A stretch of 64,000 nucleotides of DNA from Streptomyces sp. Ag109_O5-1 (GCF_003814875.1 NZ_RKQF01000001.1:682001-746000); one strand, 5' to 3'; positions 6,818 through 15,743 are shown, numbered from the stretch's first letter. The notes: generated by a model from the sequence alone, not told the origin. Numbers and translations are program-made.

Positions 6818-9049
6818 TCACTGACGTCCGCCAGAAGCCCGCTGCTGTCGCAGTACAGCCACACGTCGATACAGCTCCACCGCCTCCGCACCCCGCCCCA
6901 ACTGCTCCAGGCAGTGTGCCTCGTCGTTGCGGCTGGCGAGGGTGTCCGGATGGTCCGCGCCCAGGACCCTCTCGCGGGCCGTCGCCACCCGGCGGTACTC
7001 GGTCAGTGCGTCCGGCCAGCGGCCCAGCCAGCCCAGGCTCACCGCGACCTCGCGTCGGCTGACCAGTGTGTCGGGGTGGTCGGCGCCCAGGACCCGTGCA
7101 CGGATGGCGCACACGTCCCGGGACTCCGCGAGGGCCTCCTCCCAGCGGCCGAGCCGGCCGAGGTTGACGCCGAGGCCGTGGCGGGCGCGCAGGGTCTCGG
7201 GGTGGGCGGGGCCCTGGACGCGGGTACGGTCGTCGATCAGAGTGCGGTAGAGGGCGAGTGCCTCCGTGCTGCGGCCGAGGCGGCCGAGGCTGATGCCGAC
7301 CTCGTAGCGGGCGGCGAGGGTGTCCGGATGGTCGGGGCCGAGGGCGCGGGCGCGGGCCTCGGCGACCTCCCGGTAGGTGCCCAGGGCCTCCTCCCAGCGT
7401 CCCAGCTGACCGAGCGCGTAGGCGACTTCGTAGCGGGTGACCAGGGTGTCGGGGTGCTGTGGGCCGAGGACCCGGGCGCGGGCGACGGCCACGTCGTGGG
7501 CCATCCGGTACGAGTCCTCCAGGCGGCCGAGCCTGCTGAGGTTGAAGGCGAGGTTGTGACGGCAGCGCAGGGTGTCCGGATGGTCCGGGCCCATCAGCCG
7601 CTGCCGGACGGCGAGTACGGCCGCGTACACCTGGTGAGCATCGAAGTGGCGGCCCAACTGACCCAGGACATAGGCCATTTCCTGGCGGGCGGCGAGGGTT
7701 TCCGGGTGGTCGGCGCCGAGCACGCGCGCTCTGGCGCGGGCGACCTCGGTGTACTCGCGCAGGGCGTCGGCGGCGCGGCCGGTGCGGCTCAAGGTGAAGG
7801 CGATCTCGTAGCGGCTGGCCAGGGTGTCGGGGTGGTCCGGGCCGAGGAGCCGGGCGCGTTCGGCGGCGACACCGCGGTGCACCTCTCCGGCCTCGGCCCA
7901 GCGTCCGAGGCGGCCGAGGCTGAGCCCGGCGTTGTGGCGGCCGGCGAGGGCGGTGACGGTCTCCGGGGAGGGAGCGGTGCGCTCGGGCAGGGGTTCGGCG
8001 GCGGCGGCCGGGCGGGTGATCCACTCTCCGGTGAGCCCGGCACCCGGGTCGGGCGGGGTGGCGCGCAGGACGGCGCCCGTCGCCTTGTGGCCGGTGGACA
8101 TGCCCCGGGTCCAGGAGGGCAGCCGGGCCTCGCGGGACGCCGGTTCCGCGGGCCGGAGCCGGGGCTGCGCGGTGACGACGGTGGGGACGTAGGTGGGCGT
8201 GGTACGCCCGAGGGTGATCCGGCGCCCCAACTCACTCGCGTCGTACGGGCGTTGGTCCGGCCGTTTCGCCAGCAGGTCGAGCACGACCTTCTCGAACCAG
8301 CCGGGCAGTTCGGGGCGGTGGTCGCGGGGTGGGGCGGGTGGGGTGTCGCGGTGGCCGACGAGGATCGCCCAGGCGTCACCGAGGTCGAACGGCGGTGACC
8401 CGGTGGCGATCTCGTACAGCACACAGCCCAGCGAGTACAGGTCGCTGCGCTGGTCGACCTCGGTGCCGCCGATCTGTTCGGGGGACATGTAGTGCGGGGT
8501 GCCCATGGCGATGCCGGTGCCGGTCAGCCGGGAGGTGAAGCCGATGTCGTGGCCGAGGCGGGCGATGCCGAAGTCGCAGAGCTTCACCGTGCCGTCGGTG
8601 AGCCGCATGATGTTGGCCGGTTTCAGGTCCCGGTGCACGACACCCTGCCGGTGGGTGTAGGCGAGGGCGGCGGCGACCTGCTCGGCGATGTCGACGACGT
8701 CGCCGACGGGCAGCGGATGGTGCTTGTTCTCCTCCAGGAGCTGGCTGAGGTTGCGGCCGCTGAGCAGTTCCATCACCAGGAAGAGGATGCCGTCGTGCTC
8801 GCCGAAGTCATGGACGACGGTGACCCCGCGATGGGACAGGGAGGCGGCCACTCTCGCCTCGCGGCGGAACCGCTCCCGCAGCACACGGGTGAAGGTCTGG
8901 TCGTGGTGCGGGCCGAGCGGCTTGAGGCACTTCACGGCGACCTGCCGGCCGAGGGACTCGTCGCGGGCCCGCCACACCTCGCCCATCCCGCCCCGCCCGA
9001 TCAGATCGAGCAGCCGGTACCGCCCCTGGACCAGCCTGTTGTCAGCCAT
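6818..9049 (-). CDS. serine/threonine protein kinase with C-terminal tetratricopeptide repeats
   Basis: A 743-residue protein. Residues about 10-270 form a Hanks-type kinase: glycine loop LIGRGGMGEVWRA, VAVKCLKP lysine, catalytic loop VVHRDLKPANIM, magnesium loop CDFGIA, and GTPHYMSPEQ in the activation segment. A Pro/Ala/Thr-rich linker follows (about 280-365). From residue 370 to the end come nine 42-residue repeats ending in LGxDHPDTLA, of the TPR_10/TPR_12 type. No transmembrane segment is present, unlike PknB-type kinases, so the protein should be cytosolic with the repeats recruiting partners. Kinase-TPR fusions of this layout are known in Actinobacteria. It appears to be a single-gene unit. 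Confidence 0.92.
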   Translation of the reverse strand: MADNRLVQGRYRLLDLIGRGGMGEVWRARDESLGRQVAVKCLKPLGPHHDQTFTRVLRERFRREARVAASLSHRGVTVVHDFGEHDGILFLVMELLSGRNLSQLLEENKHHPLPVGDVVDIAEQVAAALAYTHRQGVVHRDLKPANIMRLTDGTVKLCDFGIARLGHDIGFTSRLTGTGIAMGTPHYMSPEQIGGTEVDQRSDLYSLGCVLYEIATGSPPFDLGDAWAILVGHRDTPPAPPRDHRPELPGWFEKVVLDLLAKRPDQRPYDASELGRRITLGRTTPTYVPTVVTAQPRLRPAEPASREARLPSWTRGMSTGHKATGAVLRATPPDPGAGLTGEWITRPAAAAEPLPERTAPSPETVTALAGRHNAGLSLGRLGRWAEAGEVHRGVAAERARLLGPDHPDTLASRYEIAFTLSRTGRAADALREYTEVARARARVLGADHPETLAARQEMAYVLGQLGRHFDAHQVYAAVLAVRQRLMGPDHPDTLRCRHNLAFNLSRLGRLEDSYRMAHDVAVARARVLGPQHPDTLVTRYEVAYALGQLGRWEEALGTYREVAEARARALGPDHPDTLAARYEVGISLGRLGRSTEALALYRTLIDDRTRVQGPAHPETLRARHGLGVNLGRLGRWEEALAESRDVCAIRARVLGADHPDTLVSRREVAVSLGWLGRWPDALTEYRRVATARERVLGADHPDTLASRNDEAHCLEQLGRGAEAVELYRRVAVLRQQRASGGRQ
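6821..7942 (-). repeat. nine tandem 126-bp coding repeats (TPR-like array)
   Basis: The 3' half of the kinase gene consists of nine diverged 126-bp units (the last one short), each encoding a 42-residue helix pair. The shared tail is LGPDHPDTLA or LGADHPDTLA and the shared core is LGRLGRWEEAL. The DNA is similar enough between units to be a target for unequal recombination. Confidence 0.85.
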
Positions 9050-9156
9050 CGCGCGCCGCCGCCCCCCGTCGCCTCCAGCCCCGCGCTCCCCCGGGGGTCA
9101 CCGCCACAGTGTGGCCGCGCCGTGCCGCACACCCCCGGCTCGTCCATTATGGCGCC

Positions 9157-10002
9157 CTATAGCCCGACTTTGTACGGCGCCGGGCGCGCGTCGGGGCCGA
9201 GCCTCGCCATGGCGCACAGGATGTGTTTGGGCGGGAGTTGCCAGCGCAGACGTGCGGGAACACAGCGCAGCAGGGTGCCGGTGGCCCGCAGTCGGCGGGT
9301 GACGACGGCGGGTTCGGGGGCGGATCTGCCGTACAGCTCGTGGGCGTACGGCGGCAGTGAGGCGTACGCCAGCCGGGCCACGCGCCGCCACAGCACCTCG
9401 CGCGCCGGTATCAGGAGCGGGTGCGTCGGCGGGCGGAGCAGGAAGTCGTCCACCGCGCGCGCGTCGGCTCCGGCGGCGAGTCGGGGCCGTACCTCCTCGA
9501 AGTAGACGGCCATCTCCTCCTGGCCGCCCGGTACGGCGGCCGGGTCGAGGCCCACCAGGCGGGCGCTGACGCGGTGTTCGGCGATGTAGCGGTCGGCCTG
9601 GGCGTCGGTGAGCGGGAAGCCGGAGCGGCGGACGACCTGCAGATAGGAGTCGATCTCGGCGCAGTGCACCCACAGCAGCAGCTCGGGTTCGTCCACTCCG
9701 TACCGCTCGCCGGAGTCCGGGTCGGTCGCGCCCAGCATGCAGTGGATCTTCCGGATGCGGGCTCCGGCCCGCTCGGCGGCCTCGGCGGTGCCGTAGGTCG
9801 TCGTACCGACGAAGTTCGCGGTCCGCATCAGCCGGCCCCAGGCGTCCCGCCGGAAGTCCGAGTTCTCCATCACCCCGCGCACCGCGCGGGGGTGCAGGGC
9901 CTGGAGATACAGCGCTCGGACACCGGCGACCCACATCATGGGGTCACCATGCATCTGCCAGGTCACGGAAGCCGGGGTGAACAGCCCGGGGTCGCCGCCC
10001 AT
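9157..10002 (-). CDS. oxygenase MpaB family protein (DUF2236)
   Basis: 281 residues with the DUF2236/MpaB signature: TWQMHGDPMMWVAGVRALYL, LHPRAVRGVMENSDFRRDAW, RLMRTANFVGTTTYGT and LLLWVHCAEIDSYL. The family includes the rubber oxygenase Lcp and fungal MpaB, haem-dependent or otherwise unusual oxygenases. Most bacterial members are uncharacterised. The start lies 9 bp after the stop of the acyl-CoA dehydrogenase gene, so the two should be one transcript controlled by the KstR-like site further upstream. A role in oxidising a lipid or terpenoid is an inference from that pairing. Confidence 0.85.
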   Translation of the reverse strand: MGGDPGLFTPASVTWQMHGDPMMWVAGVRALYLQALHPRAVRGVMENSDFRRDAWGRLMRTANFVGTTTYGTAEAAERAGARIRKIHCMLGATDPDSGERYGVDEPELLLWVHCAEIDSYLQVVRRSGFPLTDAQADRYIAEHRVSARLVGLDPAAVPGGQEEMAVYFEEVRPRLAAGADARAVDDFLLRPPTHPLLIPAREVLWRRVARLAYASLPPYAHELYGRSAPEPAVVTRRLRATGTLLRCVPARLRWQLPPKHILCAMARLGPDARPAPYKVGL

Positions 10003-10011
10003 GACCGCAGA

Positions 10012-11190
10012 CTAACGCCGTACCCGCGGCATCCCCAGTCCGATCCAGGAGATGATCTCCCGCTGGATCTCGTTGTTGCCGCCGCCGAAGGTGAAGATGA
10101 CCGCCGAGCGGTAGCCGCGTTCCAGGTCGCCGTGGAGGACCGCGCCGGCCGAACCCTCCTTCAGCGGGCCCGCCGCGCCGGCGATCTCCATCAGCCAGGC
10201 GTAGGCGTCGCGGCGGGCCTCGGAGCCGTAGACCTTGACGGCGGAGGCGTCCTGCGGGGTGAGGGTGCCCTCCTGGACGGCGGTCACCATCTGCCAGTTC
10301 AGCAGTTTCATGGCGTCGAGGCGGGTGTGGGTCTGTGCGAGGCGGCGGCGCACCCAGGGCAGGTCGACCACCCGGCGGCCGTCGGCGAGCTTGGTCTCCA
10401 TGGCCCAGCGCTGCACGTCGTGCAGGGCGCGGATCGCCATGGTGCCGTGTGCGGCGAGGGTGACCCGTTCGTGGTTGAGCTGATTGGTGATCAGCCGCCA
10501 GCCCTGGTTCTCCTCGCCGACCCGCCGGGAGACGGGGACGCGGATGTTCTCGTAGTAGCTGGCGGTGGTGTCGTGCGAGGCGAGGGTGTTGATCACCGTG
10601 CAGGAGTAGCCGGGGTCGGAGGTCGGCACCAGGAGCATGGTGATGCCCTTGTGGGGCGGGGCCCCGGGGTCGGTGCGGGTGGCCAGCCAGACCCAGTCGG
10701 CCGTGTCGCCGTTCGTCGTCCAGATCTTCTGGCCGTTGACCAGGTAGACCTCGCCGTCGCGTACGGCCCTGGTCCTGAGGGCTGCGAGGTCGGTGCCGGC
10801 GTCGGGCTCGCTGTAGCCGATGGCGAAGTCGATCTCGCCGGAGAGGATGCGGGGCAGGAAGTACGACTTCTGCTCGTCCGTGCCGTACCGCATGATCGTC
10901 GGGCCGACCGTGTTCAGCGCCATCAGCGGAAGCGGTACGCCCGCCTGGGCGGCCTCGTCGAAGAAGATGAACTGTTCCATCGCGGTCAGACCGCGCCCGC
11001 CGTACTCCTTCGGCCAGCCCACGCCGAGCCAGCCGTCCGTGCCGAGGCGCCGCACGGTCTCACGGTAGAAGCGTTTCTGCGCGGCCGGGTCGGCATAGCG
11101 GGCGTAGGCGTTGTCCGGCACCAGGCCGGCGAAGTAGGCACGCAGTTCGGTGCGCAGCCGCTGCTGCTCGGGTGTGTGGTCGAGGTGCAC
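10012..11190 (-). CDS. acyl-CoA dehydrogenase
   Basis: 392 residues, normal for the FAD-dependent acyl-CoA dehydrogenase superfamily. The N-terminal helical domain begins DHTPEQQRLRTELRAYFAGL. The middle beta domain has FAIGYSEPDAGTDLAALRT and VNGQKIWTTNGD. The C-terminal domain ends with FGGGNNEIQREIISWIGLG, the FAD-contacting segment. The frame is open to 11694, but the upstream part is antisense to the pseudogene region. GTG 11190 follows GGAGG with 4 nt spacing. The N-terminal architecture resembles FadE enzymes of cholesterol side-chain or ring catabolism more than short-chain enzymes, but this cannot be settled by eye. It is the first gene of an operon with the MpaB-like oxygenase. Confidence 0.9.
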   Translation of the reverse strand: MHLDHTPEQQRLRTELRAYFAGLVPDNAYARYADPAAQKRFYRETVRRLGTDGWLGVGWPKEYGGRGLTAMEQFIFFDEAAQAGVPLPLMALNTVGPTIMRYGTDEQKSYFLPRILSGEIDFAIGYSEPDAGTDLAALRTRAVRDGEVYLVNGQKIWTTNGDTADWVWLATRTDPGAPPHKGITMLLVPTSDPGYSCTVINTLASHDTTASYYENIRVPVSRRVGEENQGWRLITNQLNHERVTLAAHGTMAIRALHDVQRWAMETKLADGRRVVDLPWVRRRLAQTHTRLDAMKLLNWQMVTAVQEGTLTPQDASAVKVYGSEARRDAYAWLMEIAGAAGPLKEGSAGAVLHGDLERGYRSAVIFTFGGGNNEIQREIISWIGLGMPRVRR

Positions 11191-11234
11191 GGCGCCTCCA
11201 GGCTCCCCAAGGGCGGTCCTGACGGCGCACACCG

Positions 11235-11248
11235 TAGAACGTGTTCCA
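11235..11248. promoter_or_regulatory. KstR-like operator before acyl-CoA dehydrogenase gene
   Basis: TAGAACGTGTTCCA fits the 14-bp pattern TnnAACnnGTTnnA described for the TetR-family steroid-catabolism repressor KstR. It lies 45 bp upstream of the acyl-CoA dehydrogenase start, a good place for a repressor. The core palindrome is GAAC-GT-GTTC. No kstR gene is in the window. The match is by eye and from memory of the consensus. Confidence 0.5.
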
Positions 11249-11333
11249 GAAATTGGGAATGGCGGTGCGGGTGCGTGAACCGGTCCGGCGTCGGCGACGG
11301 GCCGGTTCACGCGCCTCTCCCAGGATGCCGGAG

Positions 11334-12034
11334 TCAGGACGCCGGGGTCAGGACGCCGCCGCCCGCCAGTCGGTAGGTGAGGCCGCCCAGGGCGCTGTTG
11401 GCGGCCAGGGAGGCGTCGTAGGTGACGGTGTGGCCGTTGCCGGTGATGCCGGTGACCCGGTCGCCGTGGATCTCCGCGCCGGTGAGCGAGGCGAGGGCCG
11501 AGTCGCCGGTCACGGTCCAGTGGCCGCCGGGGTCGAGCGCCAGCGGGGCGTGGGGATCGTGCCGGTGAGGGCCGCGCCGTCCTCGAGGGTGGCGGTGACG
11601 GAGCTGTCGGAGCTTGCCTTGATGTCGCCGTGGAGGCGGACATGTTCACCGGCGAAGCGGACGACGCTCGCCTTGTCCGCGTCGACCAGGGCACCTTCCG
11701 GGTGCACGAGCCGGGCGCCGTAGCTGACGGTGATGTCGGACTCGGTGTTGGTGACGTAGAAGAGGTCGCCGGACTCGGCGGTCACCGCGCCGCCGTCGAC
11801 CTTGACCGTGTCGATCCCCTCGCGGAACGGCAGGGTGTTCCAGAGCATGAAGCCGCCGAGCGCGCCGGTGAGCCGGGCGTGGTCGAGGGTGATGCAGTTG
11901 GCGCGGACGCCGTGCGGGGCTCCCTCGGCCGCGAAGCGCAGCGCGGCCGCCCAGCCCTGGCCACGGGCCGTTCCCGAGATCAGGGCCACCTTGCCCGCCA
12001 GCCGCCCGCCCGCGGACGGATCCGTGGGTGTCAC
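11334..12034 (-). pseudogene. chimeric pseudogene: SDR N-terminus fused to a beta-helix protein C-terminus
   Basis: The frame opens at GTG 12034, overlapping the cupin stop (GTGA), with RLAGKVALISGTARGQGWAA, ALRFAAEGA: the first 35 residues of a short-chain dehydrogenase including its TGxxxGxG-like cofactor loop. It then jumps to PHGVRANCI and into a glycine/valine-rich repetitive sequence (GDLFYVTNTESDITV, VRLHGDIKASSDSSVT) typical of secreted parallel beta-helix proteins. Near 11553 the frame shifts by one base. The other frame continues with ALDPGGHWTVTGDSAL, GNGHTVTYDASLAANSALGG and stops at 11334. The SDR lacks its YxxxK centre and the beta-helix part lacks a signal peptide. At least one large deletion and one frameshift have occurred. 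Confidence 0.65.
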
Positions 12035-12552
12035 TGCTCGGTGGCCAGCGGGCTGCCGAGCAGGGAGCCGAGCACCTCGGTACCCAGTACCTTCAGCAGG
12101 GGTTCGCTGAAGACACCGTCCACGAGGATGAACGCCATCCGGGCCACCGTGTCGGTCCGGTTCTCCCAGCGGTGGTCGGTGCCGCGCTGGATCACCACGT
12201 CCCCGGCGCGCAGCACCCGCTCGGAGTCGTCCAGGACGAGGACGACCTCGCCGTCCAGGACGATGCCGTAGTCCACGGTCTGGGTCCGGTGCGTCGGGGA
12301 GACACAGCCCGGCGGGAACTCGTTGACGCGGATCTTGGTGCCGCCCGGGGCGGGCGGCACGGTCAGGTCGCGCTCCGTCGGCTCGGGCTCGTCGGCCGCG
12401 ATGGCCGCCGGTACGGAGTCGGTGTTCCACATCTCGTAGAAGGCGGCGCCGTCGGGAGCGGTACGGACGACGGGCGGCGGACCGTCGGAGAGGAACACGG
12501 AGACGCCCGTCTCGTCGTGACCGGTGACGATCCGGCGCGGCGGCTGGCTCAT
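12031..12552 (-). CDS. cupin-domain protein
   Basis: 173 residues. The C-terminal half is a single cupin barrel: motif 1 around SPTHRTQTVDYGIVLDGEVV and motif 2 around AGDVVIQRGTDHRWENRTD. The N-terminal half (VFLSDGPPPVVRTAPDGAAF, YEMWNTDSVPAAI) resembles single-cupin proteins found with aromatic or hydroxy-acid dehydrogenases. Metal-dependent lyase/dioxygenase or sensor-like roles are both possible. AGGAG precedes the ATG by 8 nt. It was evidently co-translated with a short-chain dehydrogenase, now destroyed (GTGA overlap). An array of 11-bp repeats lies just upstream. Confidence 0.85.
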   Translation of the reverse strand: MSQPPRRIVTGHDETGVSVFLSDGPPPVVRTAPDGAAFYEMWNTDSVPAAIAADEPEPTERDLTVPPAPGGTKIRVNEFPPGCVSPTHRTQTVDYGIVLDGEVVLVLDDSERVLRAGDVVIQRGTDHRWENRTDTVARMAFILVDGVFSEPLLKVLGTEVLGSLLGSPLATEQ

Positions 12553-12564
12553 GAAGGCGCTCCT

Positions 12565-12608
12565 CTTCCGGGATTCTTCCGGGATTCTTCCGGGACTTCC
12601 CCGGGACT
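12565..12608. repeat. 11-bp tandem repeats upstream of cupin gene
   Basis: Three units of CTTCCGGGATT (the third ends ACT) plus a degenerate fourth (CCCCGGGACT) lie 13-56 bp upstream of the cupin ATG. An 11-bp period is close to one helical turn, so it could be a regulator array in the promoter or leader. Simple slippage is the alternative. Confidence 0.55.
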
Positions 12609-12889
12609 CCTCCAGGTCATTGAGTCGACCCGGAACTCATGTCACGCTAGGCAACCCTGCGGTGCGGCGGAAATACGCATCCGCGATGCCAGGCATCGAC
12701 GCACGACCGGGCCGCCGGCTCCCCGAAGTCCACGGCGCAGCACGGGCCCGTATACGCGAGGGAAAATTCAGTTCATCAGTGCGCAAACCGGTCACCGGAT
12801 CGGTGTAATCGGCAGACATGTCGGACCGCGCGGCGATCTAGCGTCGAAGTGCACGGGGGCCACACGCACCAGAAAGCACCGAGGCACGC

Positions 12890-14272
12890 ATGCCCATCCC
12901 GAATACCGACGTCATGCCCGTGACCGAGTTCGACACCCTGACCACTCCCGCCGCCACCGACCTCCTGCTGCCGGTCGACGAGCTGCCGGAGTCGGCGTCG
13001 TCGCCCGACCTGATCCTGCGGCGGGTACGCGACGAGCTGATGCTCGACGGCAACGCCCGGCTCAACCTCGCCACCTTCGTGACGACCTGGATGGAGCCGG
13101 AGGCACGGCAGTTGATGGCGGAGACCGCGGAGAAGAACCTCGCGGACCGCGCCGAGTACCCGCAGATCACCGCGATGGAGGAGCGCTGTGTGCGGATGCT
13201 CGCCAGGCTCTGGCACGCGCCGCGTCCGGAGCGGGTCCGCGGCTGCTCCACCACCGGCTCCAGCGAGGCGGCCATGCTGGGCGGCCTCGCGCTCAAGCGC
13301 CGCTGGCAGGACCGCCGGCGGGCCCAGGGCAAGGACACCGGGCGTCCGAACCTCGTGATGGGCGCGAACGTCCAGGTGTGCTGGAAGAAGTTCGCCAACT
13401 ACTTCGAGGTGGAGCCGCGATACGTCCCGATGGAGCCAGGCCGCTACCACCTCACGCCCGACATGCTCACCGCGTACTGCGACGACAACACCATCGGTGT
13501 CGTGACCGTCCTCGGCTCCACCTTCGACGGCTCCTACGAGCCCGTCGCCGACATCTGCATGGCCCTGGACGGCTACCAGGCCGCCACCGGCACCGACATC
13601 CCCGTGCACGTCGACGGCGCGTCCGGCGCCATGGTGGCACCCTTCCTCGACCCGGGCCTGATGTGGGACTTCCAGCTCGAACGCGTCGCCTCCATCAACA
13701 CCTCGGGGCACAAGTACGGGCATGTGTTCCCCGGACTGGGCTGGGCCCTGTGGCGTGACGCCGAAGCCCTCCCCGACGACCTGGTCTTCGAGGTCGACTA
13801 CCTGGGCGGCCGCTCCCCCAGCTTCACCCTGAACTTCTCCCGTCCGGGCGCACACGTCGTCGCGCAGTACTACAGCTTCCTGCGGTACGGCTTCGACGGG
13901 CTGCGGAAACTGGCCGTCCAGAGCCGTACGACGGCCCGTGCCCTCGCCACCCGCATCCAGGGGATCCCGCCCTACGAGCTGGTCACAGACGGCTCCGAAC
14001 TGCCCGCCTTCGCCTTCCGCCTGGCCCCCGGCACCGAGGGCCCGACGGTCTTCGACATCTCCCAGGCGATGCGCGCCCGGGGCTGGCATCTGCCCGCCTA
14101 CACCTTCCCCGCGCCCTGCCAGGACGTCTCCGTGCTGCGTCTGGTGGTCCGCACCGGATTCACCGCCGAACTCGCGGGCATGTTCATCGCGGACCTGACG
14201 GAGGTCACCAGGCAACTCCACCCCGGCCGGCCCGTGCCCGCGCCGGTCGCCAAGCCGCTGGCCGCCGTCTGA
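12890..14272 (+). CDS. gad: glutamate decarboxylase
   Basis: 460 residues, matching bacterial GadB length. This PLP enzyme of fold type I converts L-glutamate to GABA and CO2, consuming a proton. Lys275 in the motif INTSGHKYG is the PLP Schiff-base lysine (equivalent to Lys276 of E. coli GadB). HVDGASGAMVAPF contains the PLP-pyridine-binding aspartate. CSTTGSSEAAMLGGLALKR binds the PLP phosphate. ATG 12890 is preceded by GAGG at 5-6 nt. No GABA antiporter is adjacent, so a role in acid resistance is not shown; GABA shunt or metabolite supply are alternatives. It is monocistronic, with the convergent P450 gene ending 15 bp downstream. Confidence 0.93.
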   Translation: MPIPNTDVMPVTEFDTLTTPAATDLLLPVDELPESASSPDLILRRVRDELMLDGNARLNLATFVTTWMEPEARQLMAETAEKNLADRAEYPQITAMEERCVRMLARLWHAPRPERVRGCSTTGSSEAAMLGGLALKRRWQDRRRAQGKDTGRPNLVMGANVQVCWKKFANYFEVEPRYVPMEPGRYHLTPDMLTAYCDDNTIGVVTVLGSTFDGSYEPVADICMALDGYQAATGTDIPVHVDGASGAMVAPFLDPGLMWDFQLERVASINTSGHKYGHVFPGLGWALWRDAEALPDDLVFEVDYLGGRSPSFTLNFSRPGAHVVAQYYSFLRYGFDGLRKLAVQSRTTARALATRIQGIPPYELVTDGSELPAFAFRLAPGTEGPTVFDISQAMRARGWHLPAYTFPAPCQDVSVLRLVVRTGFTAELAGMFIADLTEVTRQLHPGRPVPAPVAKPLAAV

Positions 14273-14287
14273 CGACGGGACGGCCCC

Positions 14288-15493
14288 TCAATAACGCACG
14301 GGAAGGGCGCGGAGCCCGCGGGTGCGCATCGACGGACGCCAGTCCAACTCTTCGACGGGGACGTCGAGTTCCAGGTCAGGCAGGCGTTCCAGGAGCGTGG
14401 CGAGGGCGATCTCGGTCTCCAGGCGGGCGAGCGGGGCACCGAGGCAGTAGTGGATGCCGTGGCCCAGCGCCAGGTGCCCGGTGGCGTCACGGCCGATGTC
14501 CAGCCGGTCGGGCTCGGGGAAGCGGCGCGGGTCGCGGTGGGCGGCCGCCAGGGACAGCAGCACGGTCTCTCCTGCCGGGACGATGACCCCGCCGATGGTG
14601 ACGTCCTGCGTGGGGAAGCGGCGGATGGCGAGCGGGGCGGGGCCGTCGTAGCGGGCCAGTTCCTCCACGGCCGCTCCGATCCGGGCGGGATCGGCGCGCA
14701 GCGCGGCCAGTTGGGAGGGGTTCAGGAGCAGCGCCAGGGTGGCGTTGCCGATGAGGTGGACGGTGTTCTCGTACCCGGCGAACAGGATGAGGAAGGCCAG
14801 GGACATCAACTCGTCCTCGGTGAGCCGGTCTTCCTCGTCCCGTACGGCGATCATGGCGGAGAGAAGGTCGTCGGCGGGCTCGGCGCGCTTGCCGGCGAGC
14901 AGCCGGGCGAAGAACGCGAGCAGCGCCCCGACGGCCTCCTTGGCCCGCTCCGGATGCGCCGGGTCGGGGATGACGAGGGTGTCGGTCCAGGACCGGAAGT
15001 CCGGCCGGTCCGCCTCTGCCACGCCCAGCAGTTCGCAGATCACGGCGACGGGCAGCGGCGCGGCGTAGGCGGCGATCAGGTCGGTCCGGCCGAGGAGTGC
15101 GACGGCGTCGAGCAGCGTGTCGGCGGTCCGCCGGACCGGTTCGCGCAACAGGGCGATACGGCGTGGGGTGAACGCCTGGGACACCAGGCGCCGGACGCGG
15201 GTGTGGTCCGGCGGGTCCATGTTCAGCAGGTTGGCGTCCAGTGCGGGCGGCAGCGCGAACCCGCGGTAGCCGCCGGATTTCGCGTGGACCTTGTCGAGGG
15301 AGAGCCGCGGGTCGGCGAGGGCCTGGCGCACGTCCTCGTACCGGGTCACCAGCCAGGCCGGCAGCCCGTCGGTCCCGGCGACGCGGTGCACGGGCCCGGC
15401 CTCCCGGAGCCGGGTGTACACGGCATACGGGTCGGCGAGCAGCTCCGCGGGGTCAACGACGTCCGGGGCGGGAGGCGTTGTACTGGCGTCCAT
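14288..15493 (-). CDS. cytochrome P450 (bacterial class I)
   Basis: 401 residues, normal for soluble bacterial P450s. The haem-ligand loop is LALGHGIHYCLGAPLAR with Cys350 as thiolate ligand. The ExxR motif is in EELARYDGP. The I-helix reads FAGYENTVHLIGN, so the usual acid-alcohol pair (E-T) is E-N followed by Thr, a variation worth noting. ATG 15493 (MDASTTPPAPD) is chosen over the frame extending to 15628, which only adds low-complexity residues. No ferredoxin or reductase gene is adjacent, so electrons must come from elsewhere. Similarity in overall sequence is to the CYP105/CYP107-type clades; the substrate is unknown. Confidence 0.92.
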   Translation of the reverse strand: MDASTTPPAPDVVDPAELLADPYAVYTRLREAGPVHRVAGTDGLPAWLVTRYEDVRQALADPRLSLDKVHAKSGGYRGFALPPALDANLLNMDPPDHTRVRRLVSQAFTPRRIALLREPVRRTADTLLDAVALLGRTDLIAAYAAPLPVAVICELLGVAEADRPDFRSWTDTLVIPDPAHPERAKEAVGALLAFFARLLAGKRAEPADDLLSAMIAVRDEEDRLTEDELMSLAFLILFAGYENTVHLIGNATLALLLNPSQLAALRADPARIGAAVEELARYDGPAPLAIRRFPTQDVTIGGVIVPAGETVLLSLAAAHRDPRRFPEPDRLDIGRDATGHLALGHGIHYCLGAPLARLETEIALATLLERLPDLELDVPVEELDWRPSMRTRGLRALPVRY

Positions 15494-15743
15494 GCCCCAC
15501 ACCCTAGACAGACGACGACCACGACCGCGCCGTTCCCCGCCCTCGACGACACCGAGCGGGCCGCACGCCACCCCGCCGGCACCGACCAGGGCGCACCTCA
15601 CCCCCGACAACACCGTGCACCCTGGCAATGTGCTCCCGCACCAGTTCCCGCCGCGCCTCCGGCACCCCGACTACACCGATCACACCGCACCCCACCTCCG
15701 ACAACACCGACCGCGCCGCACCCACCACGCCCCGGCGGCCGTG
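15494..15743. other. C-rich intergenic stretch, no gene recognised
   Basis: The plus strand is strongly C-rich with scattered ACACCG words, and CCGACAACACCG occurs twice (near 15605 and 15701). No frame on either strand looks like a known protein. It may be decayed sequence next to the two truncated genes that follow. Confidence 0.5.

Noticed and set aside
6821..7942. Regularly spaced repeats resembling a CRISPR array
   Set aside because: The repeats are 126-bp coding units of a TPR domain with no spacers; they are in frame with a kinase.
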